This document shows positions 27,060 through 35,263 of a DNA stretch of 64,000 nt, in pieces. Every line of letters begins with the position of its first letter. Within the stretch, counting starts at the first letter, position 1. Position numbers and translations under genes: made by a program. Under the pieces are notes generated by a model. The model ran no database searches. It was not told the origin of the DNA and saw only the letters and a program-made list of their open reading frames with translations. Location of the stretch: NCBI RefSeq assembly GCF_012911925.1, contig NZ_JAAXKY010000005.1:41048-105047 (forward strand). Direction: 5' to 3'. The DNA is from Pseudonocardia xinjiangensis (GTDB lineage Bacteria > Actinomycetota > Actinomycetes > Mycobacteriales > Pseudonocardiaceae).

Positions 27060-27793
27060 CCGTCATCGGGGCGGGCGCCTGGCTCACGCGGAAACCGTCG
27101 CCCACAGCGGCCGGGCGGGTCTTCTGTCTCCCCCACGCCGGCTACGGCGCCGCGGTGTTCGGCAGCTGGCCCGAGCGGCTGCGTGGCGTCGAGTTCCTGC
27201 CGGTCGAGCTGCCGGGACGGCTGACGCGCTTCACCGAACCGATGCCGGGCTCCTTCGGTGAGCTGGCCCACGACATGATCGACGGCCTCGGGCCCTACTT
27301 CGACGTCCCGTTCGCCTTCTTCGGTCACTGCTGGTCGGGGCTGATCGCGTACGACGTGACCGTCCAGCTCGAGGCCGCGGGCGGGGCGTCGCCGACTCAT
27401 CTGTACGTGTCGTCGCAAGTGGCCCCGCAGGACGGTCCGGCCGGGCGGATGCTGGACATGGACGACGCAGACCTGGCCGCGGAGCTGGAGTCCACGATCC
27501 GCAGCCAGGGCAAGGAGCCCCACCGCGAGCTGGTCGCCGTCTACCTCGCGATGTTGCGCGCCGACGTCGAGCTGAACCGGCGCTACGTCGTGCCCGAACC
27601 CCGGCGCGTGACCTGCCCGGTCACGGCCATCGGCTGGACCGACGACGACGAGGTCCGACCCGACCGGATGACCGGCTGGTCGGCGTGCGGCGACACCACC
27701 TTCGAGCTGTTCGAGGGCCGCCACGAGCGGTTCCTCGACGCGCCGCCGGAACTGCTCGAGACGCTGTGTGCGGGTATCCCCACCCGCGTCTGA
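27056..27793 (+). CDS. Type II thioesterase-like alpha/beta hydrolase with Cys nucleophile
   Basis: 245 residues, ATG at 27056-27058 overlapping the antiporter stop. The family start is seen in FCLPHAGYGAAVFGSWPERL and the cap/His end in FEGRHERFLDAPPELLETL. The nucleophile elbow reads FFGHCWSGLIAYD, so the usual Ser of GHSxG is Cys92. Ordinary type II thioesterases clear misloaded carriers. However, Cys-based relatives SyrC and CmaE transfer aminoacyl groups between carrier proteins next to SyrB2-type halogenases, and this cluster has the same company. A shuttle function is therefore the preferred guess, with editing hydrolase as the alternative. Confidence 0.88.
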   Translation: MTVIGAGAWLTRKPSPTAAGRVFCLPHAGYGAAVFGSWPERLRGVEFLPVELPGRLTRFTEPMPGSFGELAHDMIDGLGPYFDVPFAFFGHCWSGLIAYDVTVQLEAAGGASPTHLYVSSQVAPQDGPAGRMLDMDDADLAAELESTIRSQGKEPHRELVAVYLAMLRADVELNRRYVVPEPRRVTCPVTAIGWTDDDEVRPDRMTGWSACGDTTFELFEGRHERFLDAPPELLETLCAGIPTRV

Positions 27794-27895
27794 CCCCGGT
27801 CCACCCACGGGTCCGTGCCAGCGCGGCGGGGACCACGGTTGCCGCCGCAGCCATTTCGGGGAGCTGAAGCCCCTATCTTCGGAAGGAGACGAGTC

Positions 27896-28558
27896 GTGAC
27901 CGGGAAGGTAGCCGTCGTCGATCGCATCCCGACCTTTCGCGCCGGGTTGGCGGCCGTCCTCGAACAGGGCGGTTTCGAGGTCGCCGAGCCGGAACCTCCC
28001 GAGTTCCGGACGTCCTACGACCAGCTCGACGCCGCGGTGGTGACCATCCATGCCGCGGACATGCACACCATCCGCGCGCTGCTCGCGGAGTTCCCGGAAC
28101 TGATCGTGGTGGCGGTCCTGGTCTCGCCGGCGATCGAGGACTTCTGCGGCGCACTGCGCGCCGGTGCCCACGGCGGGGTGCAGTGGGACTCCACGCCCGA
28201 CGAGATCCTCGCTGTGGTGCGTGCGGCCCTCGCCGGACAGTCCCTGCTCCCGGCTCCGATCGTCCGGGCACTGGCCGAGTCGTCCGTGGAGCGCCCCGAG
28301 GGGGGGACCCTGCGCGAGGACGAGATCCGCTGGCTGCGCGCCATCGCCAGGGGAACGTCGGTCGTGCGCCTCGCCCGCAACGAGGGGTACTCGCAGCGTG
28401 AGATCTTCCGCCGGCTCTCCGACCTCTATGCCCGCATGGGCGTGCGCAACCGGCACGAGGCGATCGCACTGGCCAGCCGGTGGGGGTTGCTGATGCCGGC
28501 ACCCGAGCCGGCGGTGGAGCACCGCACGACGGTGCTCCAGCTGCGCCAGACCAACTAG
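27896..28558 (+). CDS. LuxR-type regulator with a degenerate receiver domain
   Basis: 220 residues from the GTG at 27896-27898, behind GGAAGGAG. The N-terminal half looks like a NarL-type receiver (VAVVDRIPTFRAGLAAVL) but the phospho-acceptor position falls in AAVVTIHAADM, without Asp. The C-terminal helix-turn-helix is LREDEIRWLRAIARGTSVVR...REIFRRLSDLYARMGV. It is the last gene of the plus-strand tailoring operon, after a 102-base gap. It likely controls the cluster without phosphorylation. Its stop codon lies in the arm of a shared terminator hairpin. Confidence 0.82.
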   Translation: MTGKVAVVDRIPTFRAGLAAVLEQGGFEVAEPEPPEFRTSYDQLDAAVVTIHAADMHTIRALLAEFPELIVVAVLVSPAIEDFCGALRAGAHGGVQWDSTPDEILAVVRAALAGQSLLPAPIVRALAESSVERPEGGTLREDEIRWLRAIARGTSVVRLARNEGYSQREIFRRLSDLYARMGVRNRHEAIALASRWGLLMPAPEPAVEHRTTVLQLRQTN

Positions 28559-28578
28559 TGCGGTGGCCGCCGCACTAG
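28555..28578. terminator. Bidirectional terminator between convergent genes
   Basis: CTAGTGCGG and its exact complement CCGCACTAG flank a 6-base centre. The stop codons of both convergent genes (TAG of the LuxR gene at 28556-28558 and TAG of the hydrolase at 28575-28577) lie inside the two arms. A second perfect 10-bp hairpin (28515-28539) sits just before it in the LuxR coding end. Neither has a U-run. Confidence 0.6.
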
Positions 28579-29522
28579 CTGTACAGGTGCGACCCGACCG
28601 CCGAACGCACTGCCGCACATACGGTCTCGGCGGCCTCCCGGGCGCCCGGCAGGAAGTCCACCATACCGAGAAAGGCGTGGAACAGGCCATCGGCCCGGTA
28701 GACCTGTACCGGTACGCCGGCTTCGGCCAGCCGCGACCCGTAGGCTTCGCCCTCGTCCCGAAGCGGGTCGTACTCCGCGGTGAGCACCATCGCGGGCGGC
28801 AGATCCGCGAGGTTCTCCGCGCGCAGCGGCGACACGTACGGATGCGCCGCCTCGACGGGCTCGTTCAGATACTGCTGTTCGAACCAGCGCAGGTGCGCTG
28901 CCGTCAGGTAGTAGCCCTCCGCGTTGTCCCGGCGTGACGGCAGGTCGGCCAGGAAGTCCACCCACGGGTAGAGCAGCAGCTGGAACGCGACCGGCGGTCC
29001 GCCGCTGTCGCGGATCCGCAGGCAGGTCACCGTCGCCAGGTTCGCGCCCGCGCTGTCCCCGGCAGCGACGATCCGCCTCGGATCACCGCCCAGCGACTCC
29101 GCATGCCTGTGCGCCCAGGACATCGCGCGGTAGGCGTCCGCGACGGCGGCGGGGTACTTGTGTTCGGGCGAGAGCCGGTAGTCGACGGAGATCACGATCG
29201 CCGGGACACCGGCGGCGAGGATCCGGCAGAGGCCGTCATGGGTGTCCAGGCCACACAGGACGAAGCCACCGCCGTGGAAATAGACGATCACCGGATGCGG
29301 CCCGGTCTGCGCAGCCGGCCAGTAGATCCGCACCGCGATATCGGGGGGCCCGGCTATCACCCGGTCCTCCACCCGGGGCAGTCGCGGCGCCGGTGGCTGC
29401 TTGACCTGGTTCAGCATCCGCCGGGCCGCCGCGGCGTCGGTGACCCCGGCGCCGATATCGGGATAGGACGCCGTCATCAGCTGCAGAACCGCATCAGTCT
29501 GTGGATGGAGTGCCACGACCAT
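28575..29522 (-). CDS. HSL-family alpha/beta hydrolase (esterase)
   Basis: 315 residues from the first ATG; the GTG two codons later (29514-29516) has better spacing to the GGAGG and may be the real start. Hormone-sensitive-lipase features are present: oxyanion motif FHGGGFVLCG, nucleophile GDSAGANLATV, the Asp in EYDPLRDEGEAY and the His in DGLFHAFLG. Cytoplasmic, no signal peptide. It could deacylate an intermediate or remove a protecting acyl group from the product. It lies 9 bases after the LuxR gene at 29532-30203 and is probably co-transcribed with it. Confidence 0.9.
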   Translation of the reverse strand: MVVALHPQTDAVLQLMTASYPDIGAGVTDAAAARRMLNQVKQPPAPRLPRVEDRVIAGPPDIAVRIYWPAAQTGPHPVIVYFHGGGFVLCGLDTHDGLCRILAAGVPAIVISVDYRLSPEHKYPAAVADAYRAMSWAHRHAESLGGDPRRIVAAGDSAGANLATVTCLRIRDSGGPPVAFQLLLYPWVDFLADLPSRRDNAEGYYLTAAHLRWFEQQYLNEPVEAAHPYVSPLRAENLADLPPAMVLTAEYDPLRDEGEAYGSRLAEAGVPVQVYRADGLFHAFLGMVDFLPGAREAAETVCAAVRSAVGSHLYS

Positions 29523-29531
29523 CTCCTCCGG

Positions 29532-30203
29532 TCACAGGCCGTCGATGATTCCGAACTTCATGGCCGTGACCACGGCCGTGGTCCGGTTCGGCGAGCCGAG
29601 CTTCAGCAGCAGGCTGCCCACCAGACGCTTCACGCCGTGCTCGGAGATCCGGAGCCGGCGCGCGATCTGCTTGTTGCTCAACCCCTCAGCGAGCAGCGCG
29701 AGGGTCTCGTTCTCGCGGGCGGTCAGGGACACCGGGCGCAGATTCCCCGATTGGGCTCCGACCCGGCCGAGAAGCTGCCGCGTGAGTACCGTCGGCATCG
29801 GGATCTCCCCGCTTCTCATGCGCCGCAACGCATCGTGCAGCGACCGCGCCGACAACTCCTGGCGCAACAGGAACCCGTCCACCGGCAGGTCCGCCAGCGG
29901 CCCGGGGTCGGCGGCCTGCGCCTCATCGATGAGCATGAGCACCTTGGGCCGGATCTCGTGACGCCCCAACGCCCGCAGCCGATGCGCTTCGCCAGAGGTC
30001 AGAATCAGGACGTCGATCTTGACGGAGCGCAGCAAGCGCTCCACCTCGATCCAGTCCGGGCACTGGTGAATGGCATCCACGGCGGGCAGGCGGCGCAGTA
30101 CGACCGCCAGTTCCCGGCGCAACACCTCGTTCTCTGCAAGCAACGCGTACACCAATTGTCCGGACACTCCGGCGCGGGCGTACTCGATAGAAACCTCAGT
30201 CAT
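29532..30203 (-). CDS. LuxR-type regulator with an atypical N-terminal domain
   Basis: 223 residues, ATG at 30201-30203. The C-terminal LuxR helix-turn-helix is LTARENETLALLAEGLSNKQ followed by IARRLRISEHGVKRLVGSLL. The N-terminal half has receiver-like alternation (VKIDVLILTSGEAHRLRAL, RPKVLMLIDEAQA) but no Asp at the phospho-acceptor place, so it is probably not controlled by a sensor kinase. It and the following esterase form a short transcription unit. The AT-rich stretch at about 30258-30273 just upstream is the likely promoter area. Confidence 0.85.
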   Translation of the reverse strand: MTEVSIEYARAGVSGQLVYALLAENEVLRRELAVVLRRLPAVDAIHQCPDWIEVERLLRSVKIDVLILTSGEAHRLRALGRHEIRPKVLMLIDEAQAADPGPLADLPVDGFLLRQELSARSLHDALRRMRSGEIPMPTVLTRQLLGRVGAQSGNLRPVSLTARENETLALLAEGLSNKQIARRLRISEHGVKRLVGSLLLKLGSPNRTTAVVTAMKFGIIDGL

Positions 30204-30353
30204 CGCAGTCCCCTGTCAACAATTCTCGGCCCCTGGCAGCGAGCAGCGCTGCGGTCGCTGAAAATTAATTTAACAGGCGATGACGGTGCTTGACCGTGCT
30301 TATATCCCGGCTGGTCGAGACCTGCTGACGGCATGATGCTGCCGCATCGGCTG

Positions 30354-31247
30354 TCACGCCCGTGCCAACGGTTCCGCCTCCACCCGGGGCACATCAACCG
30401 TACAGATCGACAGGTACCGTAACACCGGGTCGTAATCGACCAGAACCACCCGCTGGCCCGTCCCGGTCCACTGCTCGAGGCCGTCGGCGAGTTCCGACCA
30501 CACCCCGGTGCAGGGCAGATCTGCAGGCGCCCACCGGATCGGGAAATCCTCGGCGAGTTCGGGGTCGACGCCGATTCCGGCGATCGTCGTCATCGGCGTT
30601 CCGGACGCGGCGAGACCCCGCAACTGCTCGGCCGCCAGCCGGCGCACGTCACCGGCCGCCACGTCGGCGACGTTCCGGACCGCCATCGGACCGAGCGCAC
30701 CGTCGGGTGCCAGCACCACCGCGACCGCCGAATCGCGACCCGGCATCCGCGTGCCCTCCGGCAACCGGTCCTCGGCGCCGTTCCACAGGAAGCTCTGATC
30801 CAGAGAGATCACCATCGCCCGGCGGAACGCTGCGTCCCTCGCGTACTCACCGGCGATCCGGATCGCGGTGAACGGCGCGGTGACACCCTGCTCGGACAAC
30901 GCGAAGGACAAGGGGTTTCCCGCGAGCACGTCCGACAGGTAGCAGGCAGGCCGCGTGGGCCTGGAGTCCGGCGTGGAATGTGCGATGAGCGCGAGGTCGA
31001 AGGCTTCGCCCGGCTGCGCCGCCGTGGGCAGGATCGCGGTGACCATATCGGTGAACGAGTTCGGCGCCGCGGCCGTGAAGTACTCCTCGTGAAAGGGCTT
31101 CTCGAACTGTCCGGCCAGATCCGCGAAGTAGCTGACGAACTCAGCGCTGTAGGGCTCACCACGGCCGAACAGCCGCCGCTCGATGCGTGCCAGCCGCAAG
31201 GTCGGCGTGCCGGCAACCGGGGGCGCGGCGGACGGTGCGGGGTACAT
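30354..31247 (-). CDS. KAS III-like thiolase-fold protein lacking the active-site Cys
   Basis: 297 residues from ATG 31245-31247, with AAAGGA upstream. Weak but consistent resemblance to ketoacyl synthase III proteins: FDLALIAHSTPDSRPTRP, SFALSEQGVTAPFTAIRIAG, MVISLDQSF, GRDSAVAVVL and the late GQRVVLVDYDPVLRYLS. Aligned with its neighbour at 34247-35182, the catalytic Cys position falls on Val122, and the His and Asn motifs are not recognisable. It is probably a non-catalytic partner or a diverged acyl-binding protein, working with the ACP encoded 5 bases upstream. Family assignment is by eye only. Confidence 0.5.
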   Translation of the reverse strand: MYPAPSAAPPVAGTPTLRLARIERRLFGRGEPYSAEFVSYFADLAGQFEKPFHEEYFTAAAPNSFTDMVTAILPTAAQPGEAFDLALIAHSTPDSRPTRPACYLSDVLAGNPLSFALSEQGVTAPFTAIRIAGEYARDAAFRRAMVISLDQSFLWNGAEDRLPEGTRMPGRDSAVAVVLAPDGALGPMAVRNVADVAAGDVRRLAAEQLRGLAASGTPMTTIAGIGVDPELAEDFPIRWAPADLPCTGVWSELADGLEQWTGTGQRVVLVDYDPVLRYLSICTVDVPRVEAEPLARA

Positions 31248-31252
31248 GTCGC

Positions 31253-31516
31253 CTATCCTTTCAGCTGATCGAGGGCATACCCGACGAGTGAACCGACGGT
31301 CTCGAAGTGCTGCTGCTCGAGGGTGTCGTCGTCGAACTCGATTCCTGTTTCGTCCTCGATCCGCATCAGCAGTTCCAGCGCGCTCGTCGAGTCGAGCCCC
31401 AGATCGTCGAACAGTCGCGTGTCCCACTCCAGCCGGTCGGGCGAGACCTCGACCATGGCGGCAATGGTGGCGACGACCTTGTCGCTGATCGCGGCCTGGT
31501 TCACGGCCTGGTTCAT
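31253..31516 (-). CDS. Acyl carrier protein (BtrI-like position)
   Basis: 87 residues, ATG at 31514-31516, overlapping the decarboxylase stop by 4 bases. The phosphopantetheine site is Ser43 in DLGLDSTSALELLMRIED, followed by ETGIEFDDDTL, a standard stand-alone ACP of four helices. It lies directly after the PLP decarboxylase and ATP-grasp ligase genes, the same trio as BtrI/BtrK/BtrJ of butirosin biosynthesis. There, BtrJ loads Glu on the ACP and BtrK decarboxylates it. It is therefore the likely carrier of an aminoacyl starter. Confidence 0.92.
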   Translation of the reverse strand: MNQAVNQAAISDKVVATIAAMVEVSPDRLEWDTRLFDDLGLDSTSALELLMRIEDETGIEFDDDTLEQQHFETVGSLVGYALDQLKG

Positions 31517-32832
31517 CGTTTCAGTTCCTTCGGTTGGCGGAATCGGTCGGACGACTCGGCACCGTCGATCGCCGAGAAGTCGTGCAGATGCTGTTGCCGC
31601 AGCAGATCCTCGGCGCGGTCCCGGTCCCGGACCAGATGGGGCCGACCACCATGGACCAGGACCTCCGCCGGGGCGCCGTGGCCGAGGAACAGCACGGGTG
31701 AGGCGGTCGGGCCGTAGGCGCCGGATCGCAGCACACCCAGCAGGTCACCGGGCCGTACCGGGGGCAGGGCCACGTCCTTGGCCAGGGTGTCGTTGGGAGT
31801 GCACAACGGCCCGGTCACGGTCCAGCGCTCGGTCGGTTCCTCCGCCCGGTCGAGCAGCCGCACCGGGAAGTTCCGCTTCACGAACGAACCGATACCGACC
31901 GCGGCCATGTGGTGGTGGGTACCGCCGTCCGTGATCGCGAACTGCTGCCCCAGCGAGGTCTTCACATACCGGACCCGCACCACATACGTGCCGGCGAGCG
32001 CGGTGAGGTACCGGCCGAGCTCCATCACGAGCCTGGTCAGGGGACTGGCCGCGGCGAACTCCGCGATGACCGGCTCGAGCCCCGCCGCCAGCACCGAGGG
32101 ATCGATGTCGCGCTCGCCGTCGAAGTACGCCACTCCGAGGCCACCGCCGATGTCGACCAGCTCCAGCTCGAACTCCAGCCGGGCCGACACCCGTCGAGCC
32201 AGCTCGAGTATGCGTCGGGTGTTCTCGATGACGACGTCCTCGGCGAGGATGCGCGTGCCCATGTACACGTGCACGCCCATCAACCGGACACCCGGGAAGC
32301 GCTGCGCCACGTTCCCGAGCTCGTCGAGCTGCGCCTCGTCGATGCCGAACTGCCGGGGCTTGCCGCCCATGGTCAGGCCGGAGCCCTTGACGGCGAACGC
32401 AGGGTTGATCCTCAGCGCCACGCGCGCGACCGTGCCGCGCAGGCGCGCGAGCTGGTCGATCAGCTCCAGTTCGCCCGGCGACTCGCAGACGATGGCGAAG
32501 ATGTCCTCGTCCAGGCAGGCGGCCAGCTCGTCGGCGCTCTTGCCCGGGCCGACGAAGACGATGTCCCGCGGCGGAACTCCGGCGCGGATCGCGGTGACGA
32601 GCTCCGCCGCGGACGACACCTCCGCCCGCGCGCCCCTGGACCGCAGCAGCGCACACACGGAGACGTTCGGGTTGGCCTTGAGCGAGAAGAAGATCTCCAG
32701 CTTCGGATGCAGGAGCCGGCGCAGCCCGTCGTACTGGCCGGCGAGAACATCGCCGTCGTAGACGAACAGGGGTGTGCCGTAGTCCCGCGCCAGCTCCGAG
32801 ACGGGTATGCCCTGTATCTCGAGCTCGGTCAT
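31513..32832 (-). CDS. PLP-dependent amino-acid decarboxylase, BtrK-like
   Basis: 439 residues, ATG at 32830-32832, overlapping the ATP-grasp gene by 4 bases. It is a fold-type III (alanine-racemase barrel) decarboxylase: PLP lysine Lys52 in FFSLKANPNV, glycine loop DIGGGLG, and GPLCTPNDTLAKDV with the cross-subunit Cys. Stretches such as MGGKPRQFGIDE, DGGTHHHMAA and VLRSGAYGPTASPVLFLGH recall BtrK, which decarboxylates glutamyl-ACP, more than ordinary diaminopimelate decarboxylase LysA. It is expected to make a gamma-aminobutyryl-type acyl-ACP on the following carrier. A free-amino-acid substrate (Orn, Lys, Dap) is the alternative. Confidence 0.85.
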   Translation of the reverse strand: MTELEIQGIPVSELARDYGTPLFVYDGDVLAGQYDGLRRLLHPKLEIFFSLKANPNVSVCALLRSRGARAEVSSAAELVTAIRAGVPPRDIVFVGPGKSADELAACLDEDIFAIVCESPGELELIDQLARLRGTVARVALRINPAFAVKGSGLTMGGKPRQFGIDEAQLDELGNVAQRFPGVRLMGVHVYMGTRILAEDVVIENTRRILELARRVSARLEFELELVDIGGGLGVAYFDGERDIDPSVLAAGLEPVIAEFAAASPLTRLVMELGRYLTALAGTYVVRVRYVKTSLGQQFAITDGGTHHHMAAVGIGSFVKRNFPVRLLDRAEEPTERWTVTGPLCTPNDTLAKDVALPPVRPGDLLGVLRSGAYGPTASPVLFLGHGAPAEVLVHGGRPHLVRDRDRAEDLLRQQHLHDFSAIDGAESSDRFRQPKELKR

Positions 32833-34223
32833 CCGCCACCGCCTCCCTGCACGGCCGCGAGGCGTGCCGTGATCTCGTCGTCCAGGGCCGTCAGCTCGGC
32901 GGCCGACCGGGCCACGACCATTCCGTACAGCCGTCCGTCGAACGACCGCTCGGTCGCGGCGCCCCGCACCGCACCGGCCGCGTTGACCGTGGCGAAGTTG
33001 TTGACCAGCAGGCCGTGTCCGGTGTCGCGGTCGAGCAGCACGCCGTCCAGCAGCCTGCGCAGCTCGTCGAAGGCCAGTTCGGTCCGCAGCCGGAGCACGT
33101 AGTGCCTGGCGAGCGCGACCTTTCCGGCGCCGGCGAAGGTCGCCTGGACAAGTGCCTGGTAGGTGGACATGTTGTTGCGCGCGTTGATCTCGACCAGCGG
33201 GAACAGGCCGCCGTCCGGATCGACCATCGCGTCCACCCCGACCACGCCGAAGTAGCCGTCGTCCGCGAGCCGCTTCCCGATCCGCTCCGCGGCCTCGTGC
33301 AGTTCGTCCAGCTGTGCCGGGGTGAGCGAGACCGGGAACCGGTGCCCCTTGTGCACTCCGCCGTCGGTCAACGCCTGCTTGACGAAGTCGAGGTGGACCG
33401 CGCCGTCGCGGCCAACCGTGAACTGGTAGTTGAGGTCGGCGTCCTTGGCGACCCACTCCTCCACCACCAGGCCGACCCGCTGCTGTTCGGCGCCGCCCGC
33501 CCTGCGGGCGACCATCCGGTGCAGCCGAGCGAGGCGGTCCTCGGTCTCGATCACGGCGATGCCCTTGCCCGAGACCCCGAACGCGTCCTTGACCACGACC
33601 TTCCGCTCCCCGGCGAGCAGGGCGCGGGCACCCGCGACGGCCTCGTCCAGCTCTGCCAGGGTGTCGCAGGCCCATCCCGGTGCCTGGCGCAGACCGAGCT
33701 CATCGGCCAGGTGCCTGCTGTAGACCTTGCTGTTGACCGCCTTGCAGATCGCCGCGCCGGGTGCGGCCAGCCGCAGGCCGGATCGCTGCGCGAGCTCCTC
33801 CTCCAAGGTCGATACCCCGTGCGGGGACAACCAGCAGCCCTCGTCCGCCAGCTGGGCCAGGCGGGCGACCGTCGCGGGATCGGCCAGGGCGTCCTCGGTG
33901 ACCACGCGGTGCGGGTCCTGGCCGCCGGGGGTGATGATCCGCGGCAGTTCCAGCCCGAGGTCGGCCAGGTAGGCCAGGTAGCCGGCGTCGGGTTCCTGCT
34001 TGAGGACCACGTGGTCGGCCTCGGTGGCGAGCAGCAGGGCGAACTCGTCCATCCGGTTGACCACGGCCCGGCCGGCCTCGAAGGCGACGCCGCGCAGCCC
34101 GACCTCGCCGATCGCCCACCGGCCCTCGACCTCGAAGTTCCCCAGAAACACCAGGCTCGCGTCCGCCGTACCCACCACGGCCGACTTCAGTCTGGCGTTG
34201 AAGTTGTCAGGCAGTACCCGCAT
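32829..34223 (-). CDS. ATP-grasp amino-acid:carrier ligase, BtrJ-like
   Basis: 464 residues, ATG at 34221-34223. The ATP-grasp core has the nucleotide loop VVVKDAFGVSGKGIAVIE, the hinge region VGLVVEEWV and the metal site VDAMVDPDGG...LVEINARNNMS. The N-terminal 190 residues form the pre-ATP-grasp part. Position directly before a BtrK-like decarboxylase and an ACP suggests it ligates glutamate (gamma-carboxylate) or a similar acid to the carrier, as BtrJ does in butirosin biosynthesis. A dipeptide ligase role is the alternative. The Gly-rich C-terminal end (QGGGGG) overlaps the next start. Confidence 0.82.
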   Translation of the reverse strand: MRVLPDNFNARLKSAVVGTADASLVFLGNFEVEGRWAIGEVGLRGVAFEAGRAVVNRMDEFALLLATEADHVVLKQEPDAGYLAYLADLGLELPRIITPGGQDPHRVVTEDALADPATVARLAQLADEGCWLSPHGVSTLEEELAQRSGLRLAAPGAAICKAVNSKVYSRHLADELGLRQAPGWACDTLAELDEAVAGARALLAGERKVVVKDAFGVSGKGIAVIETEDRLARLHRMVARRAGGAEQQRVGLVVEEWVAKDADLNYQFTVGRDGAVHLDFVKQALTDGGVHKGHRFPVSLTPAQLDELHEAAERIGKRLADDGYFGVVGVDAMVDPDGGLFPLVEINARNNMSTYQALVQATFAGAGKVALARHYVLRLRTELAFDELRRLLDGVLLDRDTGHGLLVNNFATVNAAGAVRGAATERSFDGRLYGMVVARSAAELTALDDEITARLAAVQGGGGG

Positions 34224-34246
34224 GGCCCTCCCTCCCAGAATTCTCG

Positions 34247-35182
34247 TCAGTGCCGGAAGACCATCGCGGAGAATGTCGCGCCGAGGCCGACCGACACCAT
34301 CATGTAGTAGTCACCGCGGCGCAGGCGGCCGGTTTCGGACACGGTGCGGTAGTTGATGAAAGGATCTGCACAGAAGCAGTGCCCGACTTCCGGGAGGTTT
34401 TCGAGGAAGATCCGGCTCATCGGAAATCCGATACGCTTCGACAGCCGCTTCCACGAATTGTGGTTGACGTGATGCGGAAGTACGAACGTGATGTCGTCCA
34501 AGGTGAGGTCCGCTTGCTCCACCGCGGCCAGCATCACCTCGGCGAGGGCTTCGGGATACAGCTGGTCGAACTCCCTGGCCTGTTCGTGGGTCAGCCACGG
34601 CGCCTGGTTGAACTGCCCGTGCGTGCGGGTCACGTAGGAGATCACCTCGTCGCGGTCACCGCCCTGGCGAACCAGGATCGCGGCCATCCCCTCGCCCATC
34701 ACGGCCGTGTCGATGATGAACTGCTGCGAGTAGGCGGTGTAGGCCTTCTCTCCGGTGAAGATCAGCGCCAGGGCGTTCGGGTCGCCGTCGGCGGCGAGGA
34801 GCTTGCCGCACACGTCGACGGCGAGCAGGCCGGTCGCACAGGCATGCTGGGTCAGGCAGAACGTGACGGCGTGGTCGAGCCCGAGCGCTCTGCGCACGTC
34901 GTGCACCGGATTGCTCGGATAGGGCGCGGAGACGGGCAGGGTGAGTGCCTGCACGACATAGCGCACATCCTTTTCCCGCCCACGCAGCGCCGTCAGTCCC
35001 GCGGCGGTCGACAGCATCTGGTCGGCCAGCCGGGCCGTCGGCTCCCGCCGGATGCGGGAGAACCCGTAGAAGCGCTGGAAGAGCCGGATCTGCGATTCGC
35101 TGATGTCCAGGCCCGCAAGGGCCTTGTCGATGGGCACGCTCTCCGGCGGCAGATACGTTGCCACGGCCTCCAGGTACGTCAT
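34247..35182 (-). CDS. KAS III-like ketoacyl synthase / acyltransferase
   Basis: 311 residues from ATG 35180-35182, preceded by GGAGAGG at good spacing; the in-frame GTG at 35194 sits on that ribosome site and is less likely. Cys115 is in TQHACATGLLAVD, the His is in FVLPHHVNHNSWKRL, and where canonical KAS III has GN(T/S) this protein has GH in PEVGHCFCADPFIN (His268). This C-H-H pattern marks the divergent KAS III-like group, several of which transfer acyl groups rather than make carbon-carbon bonds. It precedes the BtrJ/K/I-like genes and probably uses their acyl-ACP. Confidence 0.82.
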   Translation of the reverse strand: MTYLEAVATYLPPESVPIDKALAGLDISESQIRLFQRFYGFSRIRREPTARLADQMLSTAAGLTALRGREKDVRYVVQALTLPVSAPYPSNPVHDVRRALGLDHAVTFCLTQHACATGLLAVDVCGKLLAADGDPNALALIFTGEKAYTAYSQQFIIDTAVMGEGMAAILVRQGGDRDEVISYVTRTHGQFNQAPWLTHEQAREFDQLYPEALAEVMLAAVEQADLTLDDITFVLPHHVNHNSWKRLSKRIGFPMSRIFLENLPEVGHCFCADPFINYRTVSETGRLRRGDYYMMVSVGLGATFSAMVFRH

Positions 35183-35263
35183 CGCGCGCGCCACCTCTCC
35201 ATTGTTTCCGCTGACTGGAATATCGCCGAACCCGACGCATTCGGTAAGGATCTAACGATCGCG

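Noticed and set aside
31513..32832. Housekeeping diaminopimelate decarboxylase lysA
   Set aside because: Sits between an ATP-grasp ligase and an ACP with 4-base overlaps and shows stretches like BtrK, so a pathway role is more likely, though a Dap/Orn substrate is not excluded.
32833..33675. In-frame upstream extension of the PLP decarboxylase into the ATP-grasp gene
   Set aside because: The decarboxylase family starts at the ATG 32830-32832, which overlaps the ATP-grasp stop in an ATGA; the extension is a shadow.
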